A stretch of 64,000 nucleotides of DNA, taken from contig NZ_BDDS01000004.1 of assembly GCF_001653135.1 (NCBI RefSeq), forward strand, positions 124,001 to 188,000, given 5' to 3'. Both the position numbers and the translations under genes were made by a program. The notes under the pieces were generated by a model. The model was not told the DNA's origin and ran no database searches. It saw only the letters and a list, made by a program, of their open reading frames with translations. The DNA is from Pseudoalteromonas neustonica (lineage in GTDB: Bacteria > Pseudomonadota > Gammaproteobacteria > Enterobacterales > Alteromonadaceae). Positions 18,031 to 27,356 of the stretch are shown one piece after another. How positions within the stretch are numbered: position 1 is the stretch's first letter; every line of letters begins with the position of its first letter.

Positions 18031-18058
18031 AAAATAGCGCATATAAATGCGCTATTTT
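18031..18058 (-). terminator. Terminator downstream of uraA
   Basis: A perfect 12-bp stem AAAATAGCGCAT with loop ATAA, T-rich at both ends, located 30 bp past the uraA stop. It could act in both directions. Confidence 0.85.
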
Positions 18059-18087
18059 GAGACAAAATAAACATTCGTTGTTAGCAA

Positions 18088-19326
18088 TTACGTTGCTTCA
18101 TCGGCCTTTGGTAATACTAAATTCAACACAATACCTAAAATTGCGCATAAACTAACGCCTTGTAAACTAAACTCACTGCCGCCAATGTGCATGCCACCAA
18201 TTCCGCACACTAAAATTAACGCCACAATACTCAAATTACGCGGCGCAGTGAGGTCTTCACCACATTTTACTAATGAATTTAAACCAACCACGGCAATTGA
18301 GCCAAACAATAAAATCATGATCCCACCCATAACAGGCACAGGAATGGTTTGTAACCCAGCGCCCATTTTTGCCACAAAAGCTAAAATAATGGCAATGATT
18401 GCAGTCCACATCATAACTTTAGGGTTAAAGTTTCGCGTAAGCATCACTGCACCTGTTACTTCTGAATAGGTGGTATTAGGCGGGCCTCCGAATAAAGATG
18501 CCGCAGTTGTAGCCAACCCATCGCCAAACAAAGTCCGATGTAATCCCGGTTTTTTCAAATAATCTTTATTGGTTACTTGGCTAATGGCCATCATATCGCC
18601 AATATGTTCAATGGCAGGTGCTATTGCCACTGGTACCATAAATAACACAGCTTGCCATTTAAACTCTGGCCACGTAAAAGCAGGCATGGCTATCCACTGT
18701 GCATTCGTCACAGCATCAAACTGCACTATGCCTAAATAAAGCGATAAACTATAGCCTGCAATGACACCCGCTAAAATAGGAATAAGCTTAAATACACCCT
18801 TACCCCAAACAGCAAAAACTAACGTCACTAACAACGAGAAAGCGGCAATCCAAATGGCTTGATCATAAGCAATTAACTGCACTGATCCATCACCACTTTT
18901 ACCCATCGCCATATTTACTGCCACGGGTGCAAGCGCTAAGCCAATCACCATGATCACAGGGCCCACAACAACAGGTGGCAATATTTTATGCAATGTCGCA
19001 ACACCTTTGAGCTTAACAAGTAAGCTCAGCGCCATATAAGCAAAGCCCGCCGCCATTAAGCCCCCCATAGTTGCAGGCACACCCCACAGCTGTACACATG
19101 CGATTATAGGGGCGATAAAAGCAAAAGATGAGGCTAAAAATATAGGCACTTGGCCTTTAGTCACAACATGAAATAGCAGTGTGCCAATGCCCGCGGTAAA
19201 TAGTGCGACGTTAGGGTCAAGCCCCGTAAGCAATGGCACTAATACCAAGGCACCAAAGGCTACAAATAGCATTTGCGCCCCGGTTAAAATAGTTTTGATT
19301 GAAAAAGTAGCGTTATTCACCATCAC
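18088..19326 (-). CDS. uraA: Uracil:proton symporter
   Basis: The 412-residue protein has about 14 membrane segments and family NCS2 signatures, including A-I-E-H-I-G-D-M and F-G-G-P-P-N-T-T-Y-S-E, the latter containing the conserved Glu of the core-domain substrate site. It takes up uracil at the inner membrane. It lies two bases after upp in a salvage operon, so imported uracil is converted directly to UMP. Length and motifs match E. coli UraA closely. Confidence 0.95.
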   Translation of the reverse strand: MMVNNATFSIKTILTGAQMLFVAFGALVLVPLLTGLDPNVALFTAGIGTLLFHVVTKGQVPIFLASSFAFIAPIIACVQLWGVPATMGGLMAAGFAYMALSLLVKLKGVATLHKILPPVVVGPVIMVIGLALAPVAVNMAMGKSGDGSVQLIAYDQAIWIAAFSLLVTLVFAVWGKGVFKLIPILAGVIAGYSLSLYLGIVQFDAVTNAQWIAMPAFTWPEFKWQAVLFMVPVAIAPAIEHIGDMMAISQVTNKDYLKKPGLHRTLFGDGLATTAASLFGGPPNTTYSEVTGAVMLTRNFNPKVMMWTAIIAIILAFVAKMGAGLQTIPVPVMGGIMILLFGSIAVVGLNSLVKCGEDLTAPRNLSIVALILVCGIGGMHIGGSEFSLQGVSLCAILGIVLNLVLPKADEAT

Positions 19327-19328
19327 AC

Positions 19329-19958
19329 CTACACGGTGCCAAATATTTTATCACCTGCATCACCAAGACCTGGAATGATATAGCCTTTTTCGTTCAGGTG
19401 ACTATCTAGCGCTGCGGTAAATATTTCTACATCAGGGTGTACTGCAAGTGTTTTTTCTACGCCTTCTGGCGCTGCAACTAGCACAATAACTTTAATTTCT
19501 TTACAACCTGCTTTTTTAAGCATATCGATAGTAGCAATCATGGAACCACCCGTTGCTAACATAGGGTCAATCACAAGGCTTAAACGCTCATCAATTTTAC
19601 CTACGAGCTTTTCAAAATACGGGATTGGCTCAAGGGTTTCTTCATTACGCTGTAAGCCAACAACACTCACTTTAGCGGCTGGCAATAACTGCATTACACC
19701 ATCCATCATGCCAAGGCCGGCACGTAAAATTGGTACAACCGTTATTTTTTTACCTTTGATATGCTCTACATCGAGTTGATTGCCATCCCAGCTGGTGATT
19801 TCTACTTTTTCAAGGGGGAGATTTTTAGTCGCTTCGTAAGTTAATAACGTACCAACTTCAGATGAAAGCTCACGAAAACTCTTGGTACTGATGCCATGCT
19901 CTCGCATAAGGCCAAGTTTGTGTTGAACAAGTGGGTGATTAATTACATGGATTGTCAT
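19329..19958 (-). CDS. upp: Uracil phosphoribosyltransferase
   Basis: The 209-residue enzyme converts uracil and PRPP to UMP. The PRPP loop [12 protein letters not shown] is intact, as are the R-A-G-L-G-M-M-D-G segment and the C-terminal uracil loop [12 protein letters not shown]. It starts the upp-uraA operon. The gap 19959-20322 upstream is AT-rich, holds the promoters of this gene and of the divergent binding-protein gene, and shows no other feature. Confidence 0.97.
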   Translation of the reverse strand: MTIHVINHPLVQHKLGLMREHGISTKSFRELSSEVGTLLTYEATKNLPLEKVEITSWDGNQLDVEHIKGKKITVVPILRAGLGMMDGVMQLLPAAKVSVVGLQRNEETLEPIPYFEKLVGKIDERLSLVIDPMLATGGSMIATIDMLKKAGCKEIKVIVLVAAPEGVEKTLAVHPDVEIFTAALDSHLNEKGYIIPGLGDAGDKIFGTV

Positions 19959-20322
19959 AATAGCGCCTAAAAGGAAAATAAACTGCGATTATTTTAGCTT
20001 AAAAAATCTTGAGAGACTTTTAAAAAAGCAAAATCATGCGAAAAAACATACCCAGTATCGAAAAAGCACACTTTATTGCTCTTTATTCATCCAAATTATT
20101 GAGTCATTAGAATGTGCTAAATGATTAAACATGCTCAGATTAAATCACAGCAGTTATTCGGGTTATACTTAACTTACAATCTATACCATATAAACTAAGT
20201 AAATAGCCTCAATCCATGATATCAACGCACTCAATTAGTACCATTTAACACAATAATAGAGCTTTATGATATTTCATACCCTATACTTACGTAATAATTA
20301 AGCGTATCTATATGTTTGCCCA

Positions 20323-21153
20323 ATGCCTAAAGTAATACTGAGCTTACTCACGTTCATCATGATGTTTACGGCCCACGCCAATGCTGCTAAAAATACAACT
20401 TTACACATTAAAATTATGACTGATTTTGCACCTCAGCTTGATAATTCTCCCCAAAACATTGCTACGGGTATGATGCTAAAATTAGAACAACAACTAAATG
20501 GTGCTGTATCGCTAACATTTATTCCTGCAAGTAGATTACGTGAATGGCAACAGCTGCATAAATTTACTGATGTATGCTTATACAACAAAGTAAAAAACCC
20601 AGAACGAGAAAAGAATGCGCTTTTTAACCGTTATCCAATAATGGCATTTCCATCAAACCGCTTAGTTGTACTTAATCACCCTGAGCTACCTAAAGATATC
20701 ACCCTAAGCGACGCTATCAATAAGCATAAACTTACTATTGGAATAACCAAAGGCCGTTCATACGGGGAAAAAATTGATGCATTTATAGCTGCAAATAGTG
20801 ATGCGTTTATGCCTTTACCCGGCACTACCAGTGCACTTCGGTTAAGCCATATGCTATTTCAAAACAAAATTGATGCAATCATCGAGTACAGTGCTGTTTT
20901 CATTTCGCGGCACAGCAAAGATCCACGAATGAGTAATATTCGTTATTTAACTATAAATAAAGTTGAACAAGCTATTTTTGGTTACATTGCATGCTCACCA
21001 TCAAAAGAAGGTAAAAAAGCAATCAACTTATTTGATACAGCCTTACAAGAACCGTCAATTTTTAAGGATATTATCGATGTACATAAAGCAGCGTTCCCAC
21101 ATACAGAACAAGCCGTGTTGATCCGTGCACTTGAGAAAGCCTATAAACAGTAA
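20323..21153 (+). CDS. Periplasmic amino-acid-binding-like protein (SBP_bac_3)
   Basis: The 276-residue precursor has a signal peptide (cleaved at A-N-A-A near residue 21) and a two-lobe family-3 solute-binding fold, with a T-I-G-I-T-K-G-R-S-Y-G-E segment in the hinge region and K-I-D-A-I-I-E-Y in the second lobe. No transporter genes are next to it, so the ligand and partner are unknown. A short C-T-C/G-A-G hairpin with a T tract at about 21165-21187 may terminate it. Confidence 0.75.
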   Translation: MPKVILSLLTFIMMFTAHANAAKNTTLHIKIMTDFAPQLDNSPQNIATGMMLKLEQQLNGAVSLTFIPASRLREWQQLHKFTDVCLYNKVKNPEREKNALFNRYPIMAFPSNRLVVLNHPELPKDITLSDAINKHKLTIGITKGRSYGEKIDAFIAANSDAFMPLPGTTSALRLSHMLFQNKIDAIIEYSAVFISRHSKDPRMSNIRYLTINKVEQAIFGYIACSPSKEGKKAINLFDTALQEPSIFKDIIDVHKAAFPHTEQAVLIRALEKAYKQ

Positions 21154-21191
21154 GCTGTACCCTCACTCTTTTATTCGAGTTTTTTTAAGCT

Positions 21192-21256
21192 AGGGCGTGT
21201 TGGCCTTTGTGGATTGAAATTTGTTCAATGTTGGGGCTATTTAATCGCCCCTAGAC
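21192..21256. repeat. Partial copy of MITE-like repeat family B
   Basis: The sequence starts CTAGGGCGTGTTGGCCTTTG and continues through GGATTGAAATTTGTTCAA to TTTAATCGCCCCTAG, matching one end of the 318-bp element at 56996-57313. The other end is absent. Confidence 0.75.
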
Positions 21257-21298
21257 CAATCACTTCGGGTAGCGTGTGTTTTACTCTGACACGATTGT

Positions 21299-22273
21299 CT
21301 ACGTTGGCATTATTATTTGTTCCATAACCCAGCTCGTATGCATAGCGGTTGTACCTGTCGATGGGTGACCTGATTGGGAAAGAAGATCCAGCGCTATGTT
21401 CTGTACGTGATATTGATGAATATGTGCCGGATTAGCAATTGTGTATTCCTCTATACCGTTAAGCGTTGTAACTTTGATTACTTGCTCATCAAATACACTG
21501 AAAGTTATTTCACCTCTTTGGCCATATAACGTAACGGTGTCGTAACGCGAAAAGCCACCAAAGTTCCAACTACCCGATCCCGTAACGCCACTTTTATGCT
21601 GCCAACATGCTGTAATGGCATCAAATGCACCATATAGTTTTTGCTGATTGCTGGCCAATCCTTTAACTTGCTCAAACTCTCCAAATAAATAGCTAAATAG
21701 ATCTAAACCATGGCTCGCTAAATCATCAAAATAGCCACCAAGAGCAATACTTTTATCTGTACGCCAGTTATATTTCCCAGATAAATCAAGTTGATTTGGT
21801 GCTTTATTTAAATGCCAATTAACATGTCGGATGTCACCAATTACATTGCTTTCAATCAAAGTCTTCACTTTATTAAATCGAGGTAATGAACGACGATAAT
21901 AGGCAACATATAAAGGCAGACCTTGCTGCGCAAATGCATCATGAATAATTTCACATTCGTGATAAGTTGGTGCCAATGGCTTTTCAATGCAACAAGGCTT
22001 ACCTGCTGCTGCAACTTGCAAAGCAAGTTCCATGTGACTATCTGGTGGTGTCGCTATGTATATCGCATCTATTTCAGGACATGCTATTAATTCACTCGCG
22101 CTTGAATAAACATTAGGCACGCCATGACGTGCAGCATAATCTTTGGCTAAAACCAGATCCCTTCGTGTTACACCATGCAATTCAAACTGAGCCGTATTCT
22201 GATAAGCAGGTCCACTTTTCACCTCGGTCACTGCACCACAGCCAACCATTCCCCAACGTATAACTTTATTCAT
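21299..22273 (-). CDS. Gfo/Idh/MocA-family oxidoreductase
   Basis: The 324-residue NAD(P)-dependent dehydrogenase has an N-terminal Rossmann motif W-G-M-V-G-C-G-A-V, the D-A-I-Y-I-A-T-P-P-D-S-H segment, and the signature C-I-E-K-P-L-A-P with its catalytic-site Lys. The C-terminal half is the usual alpha/beta substrate domain with H-x-x-D-L-F. It probably oxidises a sugar, inositol or similar polyol in the cytoplasm. It follows a small-molecule kinase gene by about 40 bp on the same strand, so the two may act on one substrate. Confidence 0.9.
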   Translation of the reverse strand: MNKVIRWGMVGCGAVTEVKSGPAYQNTAQFELHGVTRRDLVLAKDYAARHGVPNVYSSASELIACPEIDAIYIATPPDSHMELALQVAAAGKPCCIEKPLAPTYHECEIIHDAFAQQGLPLYVAYYRRSLPRFNKVKTLIESNVIGDIRHVNWHLNKAPNQLDLSGKYNWRTDKSIALGGYFDDLASHGLDLFSYLFGEFEQVKGLASNQQKLYGAFDAITACWQHKSGVTGSGSWNFGGFSRYDTVTLYGQRGEITFSVFDEQVIKVTTLNGIEEYTIANPAHIHQYHVQNIALDLLSQSGHPSTGTTAMHTSWVMEQIIMPT

Positions 22274-22314
22274 CTTTAATCTATTCCTACTGTATTACTT
22301 TAGCTATTATATTT

Positions 22315-23259
22315 TCAATATGTATCTAGCGCTTGATATTGCTCTTGCATATAATTGTTTATTTTTACATGGTTTGGGCTCCATCCTAACAAAAAGCGAT
22401 AAAAGTCAGCCCATACCACAGGCCATAAAGCACGCCAATTATCAACGATTATAGAAGCATCAACTCCACGATGATATTCATGCATTGCCTGCGTAAAATA
22501 ATCAAAGTACTTTGCTAAATAATCATCACTAGCCTGTTCTAATTCTGTGTTAGTAAGACAACTACCTAAAAAATACATTAAGTCGGTAACGCCAACTCCA
22601 CCACCTACATATTGGAAATCATACCCAAGCGCCTGCTCTGTAGTTATTCCAACAGCAAAGTTTGCTAATTTAGCATCGCCATGAATGAGTGTTTGATACT
22701 CGCAATTGCGTATTTCTCTGTCAAAGCACTGTGCTTTTTGTTTTATTACAGCATCTGAAATTTTTTCATATTCATCTGGCCGAGTATCTAAATGCCAATA
22801 ATTTCCTTGAGGCCACAATCCCAGTGGACGTTGCTGAAAATTAACAGCATGAAAGTAAGCCAACCATTTAATAATCGCGTTTATATGCGATGGTATTTTT
22901 TCAGCTGCAGCAAAGCCATCACACTCAAAATCAGAAAATAAAAGTACACGTTGATGCTCATTTTTTAGTGTATTAAAACAACTAAGCGCGGGTGATTGGG
23001 CAGGTAACGATTGCGCATAATGTTGATACCAATAGTATTCAACATCATAAGAGCGGCGCTTGCGATTAATAGCAAACTGCGTTTGTGAGATCCGTGGGTG
23101 ATTTATATGATCGGGCACTGCAATCGCTTTAATTACACAATCAATGCCATCTAAATTGCAGCGTACTATTTCCCCACACCCACTCCATAAGGATGTAATC
23201 GTGCTATTAATGTGTATTTCTTTATAATGATTTGCTAATAGCTGTTTATACATCAACAA
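22315..23259 (-). CDS. Small-molecule kinase of the APH/choline-kinase fold
   Basis: The 314-residue protein carries the Brenner motif L-I-H-G-D-A-K-L-A-N-F-A and the metal-binding Asp in L-G-Y-D-F-Q-Y-V-G, plus a lysine in V-I-K-A-I-A for ATP. These match the aminoglycoside-phosphotransferase / ecdysteroid-kinase-like superfamily. The substrate is unknown; resistance should not be assumed. It is upstream of the Gfo/Idh/MocA gene in the same direction. Length is typical for the family. Confidence 0.8.
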   Translation of the reverse strand: MLMYKQLLANHYKEIHINSTITSLWSGCGEIVRCNLDGIDCVIKAIAVPDHINHPRISQTQFAINRKRRSYDVEYYWYQHYAQSLPAQSPALSCFNTLKNEHQRVLLFSDFECDGFAAAEKIPSHINAIIKWLAYFHAVNFQQRPLGLWPQGNYWHLDTRPDEYEKISDAVIKQKAQCFDREIRNCEYQTLIHGDAKLANFAVGITTEQALGYDFQYVGGGVGVTDLMYFLGSCLTNTELEQASDDYLAKYFDYFTQAMHEYHRGVDASIIVDNWRALWPVVWADFYRFLLGWSPNHVKINNYMQEQYQALDTY

Positions 23260-23333
23260 CCTACCTCTTATAAATAATAGGCAGGTAGTATGTCATTAAA
23301 TACCTTCACGCTTAAACCTAATTTAACTGGTTT

Positions 23334-23966
23334 TTAATCTATTTCAAAACATTGTTTAGCACGTTCTAAAAAGTCACCGCGGCTTTCTAAGCCATGATAA
23401 CCGCCATTTATTTTGCAAGTAATACTATTTAAATCATCTTTATCCGCCAATTCATTCAGCTTTAGCACTTGCCATAAATAACATGCGCTGCCCACCATAA
23501 TTTGCGGGTCACGTTGGAGTTGTTCAGGTTCAGATACAATATCTATATCAAGATAGTCTGCACATCCAGCATAGCTATCTTTGCCTGTTAGATGAATAAG
23601 CCCACGTCCTTTATAATGCCAACCATCTCCTGAGCGCTCATCCCCGTTCCCCATTTTGTTAGCATAAACAATATTTGCTATGGCTTCTTGTTTTCGTGCA
23701 TATTGCAGTGCCATTTCATCCGATGTAAAATACTTACCAAACACAGCACGTAGCGCTCTTGCGCTATAGTTCAGATTTTCGACTCTGTATCTAAAGCATC
23801 CACTTTCATGCGCGACTTGTGCAATAAAGTGCGCTAACCTCAATGCTGAATTAATATCAAATTTAGTCACTTGAGACTGTAAGGCCGGTATAAATAGTGC
23901 TATGTGCTCCGCTTTTGCATCAGGCATAATTTGAATTAAATTTTTTTCGATAAGCAAGCTCTGCAT
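23334..23966 (-). CDS. Glycoside hydrolase family 19 (chitinase/lysozyme-like)
   Basis: The ATG at 23966 is chosen because AAGGA lies 8 bases before it; the product has 210 residues. It shows F-I-A-Q-V-A-H-E-S-G with the catalytic Glu54, the second acidic site near N-L-N-Y-S-A-R-A-L, and the G-W-H-Y-K-G-R-G-L-I-H-L-T-G signature of GH19. There is no signal peptide, as in phage-type endolysins. It would cut chitin or peptidoglycan glycan chains. No other phage gene is nearby. Confidence 0.88.
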   Translation of the reverse strand: MQSLLIEKNLIQIMPDAKAEHIALFIPALQSQVTKFDINSALRLAHFIAQVAHESGCFRYRVENLNYSARALRAVFGKYFTSDEMALQYARKQEAIANIVYANKMGNGDERSGDGWHYKGRGLIHLTGKDSYAGCADYLDIDIVSEPEQLQRDPQIMVGSACYLWQVLKLNELADKDDLNSITCKINGGYHGLESRGDFLERAKQCFEID

Positions 23967-24049
23967 TTTTATTCCTTTGAACAATAAAAAGTCTAAGCAG
24001 TGAAAAGTAAATTAAAAACCTCTTCACAGCTTAACTTTAAATCATGTGA

Positions 24050-25411
24050 TTAAGATTTTTTATTTAATTGAGTGGTTATATCTATCGACTTAATATTCGT
24101 GTCTAGCATATGGATATATTTTTGCAAATGCTTGAAATCTAATTCCATCAAATTAATGCTAAATACCTGAGGAGATTGGTACATTCTTACGGAGAAAGTT
24201 TTATTTTTCAAATCAGACACCGTTACCCATTGTGTAAAATCGTGAACATTTTCGCCTTCAGAATCCCGACTAGTCCCCAATGGAATGTCAACCGTATTTA
24301 ATATATGAAAAGCCAACGTAGTTGCATCTACTCGTCCTACTTTAATATCGTTCTGTATCGCTGACACCCCTGTTGTGAAGCTATGCTCCACACTATTTGC
24401 TTTATCTACTTCATACTGAGTGGTAAATTGTGAAACTGGGAATGAAAAGTTCGTCATCATTGCAGCTCTCACAAAGCGATCAACGGGTGTTGAACTTCCT
24501 GGAACACCAGAAAAACCAGTTCCTTGCGCATAAGAGTTACATTGAAAGTTAGATGCAGCACTTTTATATGCTTCCACACTCGGCATCGTTGGCTCACCAC
24601 TTTCGTTCTGAAAATTATATGGCATTACATTTACGTAGTTATAACGAACATTCTCTTGCTGCCAAGCAATCAAAGGATCATTAGTAAGCACACCAATAGG
24701 GTTCAGATCTGTAATCGTTAATTTTCCCTGCGTATATTCTAAAACAATGCTATTCCCTTTGGCATCATGCACAGGAAAGTGAAATTTCATTGCATTTGGA
24801 ACTTTAGAGAAAGGACTAACAACCAAAATCTTTCTTCTGTTATCCGATACAGCCTCTTTTAAATTAGACCCACCTTTATTCAACACGAGATAATCATATT
24901 GCAATCCATCAATAACGTCTTGGCAGGTCGCACAGTTTGATAATATCCACGTTGTAATACTAGGGTAATAGACAATGTTATTATGGATAATTTCTTTATT
25001 TTCATCAAAAGGAGACTGATACTCACTTTGCGCCAGTACCATAGCCCCCGTAGTTAAGCCTTCAGTATTTAACCCATTGGTCATTATATTTGCAAATGTT
25101 TCTGACACACCTAAGGACTTGGCAATATCAAGGTTAAAGCCATTCATTGCAACAAAACTATAGCTACCAGTCCAAGTCAAGAGGCGTTGATTAATCGATT
25201 CAATATCATCACGAAGAACAAATAGTCCTGAATCATCCTGAAAATCTGACTGGGTCAGCTTTTTCAAAGCACTTTGCTTATATTCATGCCCATCAGCCCT
25301 GAAAAACAGCTCTGATTTCAAATCTGGGCCCAACTCCATTGAACGGCCTATCACTGGGATACTATTCGAAACACCTGAATTTATAGCTTTAATTGAAAAG
25401 TCTGTACACAT
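24050..25411 (-). CDS. Choloylglycine-hydrolase-family Ntn hydrolase (linear amide C-N hydrolase)
   Basis: The protein begins M-C-T-D-F-S, placing the nucleophile Cys2 at the mature N-terminus as in penicillin V acylase and bile-salt hydrolase, with the G-R-S-M-E-L motif (Arg at about residue 23) also present. No signal peptide precedes Cys2, so it should be cytoplasmic. At 453 residues it is longer than the usual 320-370, with most of the extra length in the C-terminal half. It likely hydrolyses an amide such as an acyl-homoserine lactone or N-acyl amino acid. AAGGAG precedes the start. Confidence 0.82.
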   Translation of the reverse strand: MCTDFSIKAINSGVSNSIPVIGRSMELGPDLKSELFFRADGHEYKQSALKKLTQSDFQDDSGLFVLRDDIESINQRLLTWTGSYSFVAMNGFNLDIAKSLGVSETFANIMTNGLNTEGLTTGAMVLAQSEYQSPFDENKEIIHNNIVYYPSITTWILSNCATCQDVIDGLQYDYLVLNKGGSNLKEAVSDNRRKILVVSPFSKVPNAMKFHFPVHDAKGNSIVLEYTQGKLTITDLNPIGVLTNDPLIAWQQENVRYNYVNVMPYNFQNESGEPTMPSVEAYKSAASNFQCNSYAQGTGFSGVPGSSTPVDRFVRAAMMTNFSFPVSQFTTQYEVDKANSVEHSFTTGVSAIQNDIKVGRVDATTLAFHILNTVDIPLGTSRDSEGENVHDFTQWVTVSDLKNKTFSVRMYQSPQVFSINLMELDFKHLQKYIHMLDTNIKSIDITTQLNKKS

Positions 25412-25868
25412 TATATTTCTCCTTATGCTTATTAACTTAAACGTTTTTTACATTGATAGTTTTAACTAGATTTAAGTTAACAGCTAACGAAGAAAAGACT
25501 CATTACAACTTATTACACCAGTACAAAACATCGCCCGGTTTTAAAATTACAAGCATGCATATTCTCGTTTTGAGCCAATATTTAACGTTTGATTAGAGTG
25601 TTAGAACTACGCCAATAGTTTTTTGTATTTGCTAAGGTTGCTGCTTCGATTTCTGTTTAAATCTTCGCAGTAACCAATATAAGGTGAGTATTAACCAATT
25701 TTCAGGGGAGATATTTATTCTTTCTAGTGAGATAAATTAGAATTTTCCATATTGTTGTGACTAAAACAAGCTTCAGTCATTGTGGGTCGCAAACTAATTT
25801 TTACGCTGCCTATAACAAGAGTGATAGAAAACTTTAGAATGGGTGTCATCTTTGTTCGTGTTCGCGCG

Positions 25869-26166
25869 CACTAAAGTACGCTGTTTAATGAAATTAGGGG
25901 TTAGTAAACGACTGGCCATAGCATGCGGTATCACCAGTACCAAAAGTAGGCGCTTGGAAGCAAAGGCCCTTGTAGAAGCTCAAAAACAAAAGGAATTAAC
26001 ATTGCGCTAGGCAATGACTACTTAGCGTCACAAGGGTTAGTGTCATTGAGAGATATTTGGATCAATATTCATTACGGGAGATGAGCCGCCCATTGCACTT
26101 CCAGTTAATAAAAAGCACATGATGGGTGATGTGGGGGCTCGAGATTAGAGACCTCCGGCTACCCGA
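25869..26166 (+). pseudogene. 3' remnant of a group II intron (reverse-transcriptase end plus domains V-VI)
   Basis: Two frames encode the tail of an intron-encoded protein: first M-K-L-G-V-S-K-R-L-A-I-A-C-G-I, then after a frameshift N-D-Y-L-A-S-Q-G-L-V-S-L-R-D-I-W-I-N-I-H-Y-G-R and a stop at 26084. This is followed by GAGCCGCCC...GGGTGATGTGGGGG and CTCCGGCTACCCGAT, the pattern of domains V and VI. The 5' part of the intron is missing. The tract 25412-25868 upstream shows no gene. Confidence 0.75.
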
Positions 26167-26177
26167 TTAGGTGCAGA

Positions 26178-26459
26178 TTACTCCTTTGTTTCGAATTCTA
26201 TGCCACCAAACCTTTTAGCGACAAGATTATAAGCAAAACAAAATAAGCGCTGCATAAAATAAAACATTACACCGTAAATCACTGGTGCAAAAACAAATAA
26301 TAAATAAGGGAAACCTTGACCATTATGACTCTCAAAATCAGGTCCGAAAAAGAATAGCGCTAGCCCTATAAAGCCAAATGGTAAAGTAAGAACAAAAAAT
26401 GTTAATGCGATAGCTTTACTTGTTTGATGTGACGATATCTTACTTATCTGAATATTCAA
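26178..26459 (-). CDS. Small hypothetical membrane protein, 93 residues
   Basis: Two hydrophobic segments at about residues 16-39 and 50-75 suggest two membrane helices, with a hydrophilic tail ending F-E-T-K-E. No family is recognised. The gene ends about 12 bp from the 3' boundary of the intron remnant. An ATG start is preceded by GGAGGCAT, a good ribosome site, which supports it being real. Confidence 0.55.
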   Translation of the reverse strand: MNIQISKISSHQTSKAIALTFFVLTLPFGFIGLALFFFGPDFESHNGQGFPYLLFVFAPVIYGVMFYFMQRLFCFAYNLVAKRFGGIEFETKE

Positions 26460-27085
26460 TTATGCCTCCGATGCACCTAACGTCTTAGTATTTATACGTT
26501 ACATTGTTTGTATCGTATACATATCTTGTTGAACGAAGCATACACCCCATTCAACATTTTATTGGTATGCTTAATGCTATAGGAATTCTCTTTTTTAGGG
26601 AAGTTGTTGATTGCAGTTTATTGGACATCTTTTTACTACTAAACGTGTTAATTACTGTTTATTTATTTCATTTTTACGCTTTTTTATATCGTTTCTTGCC
26701 TGCTGTTATCTTTTTTGCTTATTTTAGTCAGCACCACATCTAAGCTGATTCACTGTTACACCAACTTAGTTAACGAGTTATTTTTAACGGTTCGACTTAC
26801 TATTAACCACTATTCATTGTTATGCCTTGCGTTGTTAAACCGTCGGTTTTTATATCTTTTGCACAGAGGCTTTTCATTATCAACTGCCCTTGCTTACATG
26901 ATGGGCAAGGCCAATCAACGCTAACCGGCACTGTTGTATCTGACTTTCCTTGATTTACAAACAAACTAGACAGCCACTTTAATTGAGCAAGTAAAACTGC
27001 GCGACTAAGCTTACTCTTTTGGCTAAAACTTATCTCTTTTTATATCACCATCCGCACATCGTTCATTAAGTGGGCATCTATCGCG
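26460..27085. other. Gene-poor AT-rich tract
   Basis: Open frames here are short and hydrophobic without convincing ribosome sites, and none resembles a known family. No terminator, tRNA or clear repeat was found. It appears to be eroded sequence beside the intron remnant. Confidence 0.4.
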
Positions 27086-27217
27086 TTAAACCCAAATTAC
27101 ATGCATGAAAATAACGGCATGATTACAGCTTTCATTTTTAATAAGTCGTTCAAGCTCTATGCTAGTAGCTTTTGCAGTTACTGATATTCGCTCGTCATTT
27201 TCTGTTTTGATTTTCAT
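27086..27217 (-). CDS. Possible 43-residue small protein
   Basis: An ATG at 27217 preceded by AGAG opens a frame M-K-I-K-T-E-N-D-E-R-I-S-V-T-A-K ending in H-V-I-W-V. The first half is charged and the end hydrophobic. Not recognised. It may be a fragment of a longer lost gene. Confidence 0.25.
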   Translation of the reverse strand: MKIKTENDERISVTAKATSIELERLIKNESCNHAVIFMHVIWV

Positions 27218-27303
27218 ATTAACTCTCTTGTGAGGTCGCTTGCCTACTACGCCTACAGATTATTATTGGCATAATCATAACTGCATTTCTACACGCACAA
27301 AAA

Positions 27304-27327
27304 AAGCGCCCGAACTGCTGGGCGCTT
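27304..27327 (-). terminator. Terminator of fadE
   Basis: Stem AAGCGCCC/GGGCGCTT with an 8-base loop, followed on the minus strand by a run of Ts, 30 bp past the fadE stop. Confidence 0.9.
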
Positions 27328-27356
27328 ACATTGTTGAATTAATTTAACTCAAAATG

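Noticed and set aside
23334..23966. GH19 gene as a sign of a prophage
   Set aside because: No other phage genes, integrase or attachment sites are visible nearby.
26504..26924. Two hydrophobic open frames of 79 and 69 codons
   Set aside because: They overlap each other, have no ribosome site and show AT-driven Phe/Leu composition.
26460..26940. Possible integron attC-like motifs (ACCTAAC near 26475, GTTATGCC near 26820)
   Set aside because: The motifs are short, wrongly spaced and do not form the paired attC structure; no integrase gene is present.
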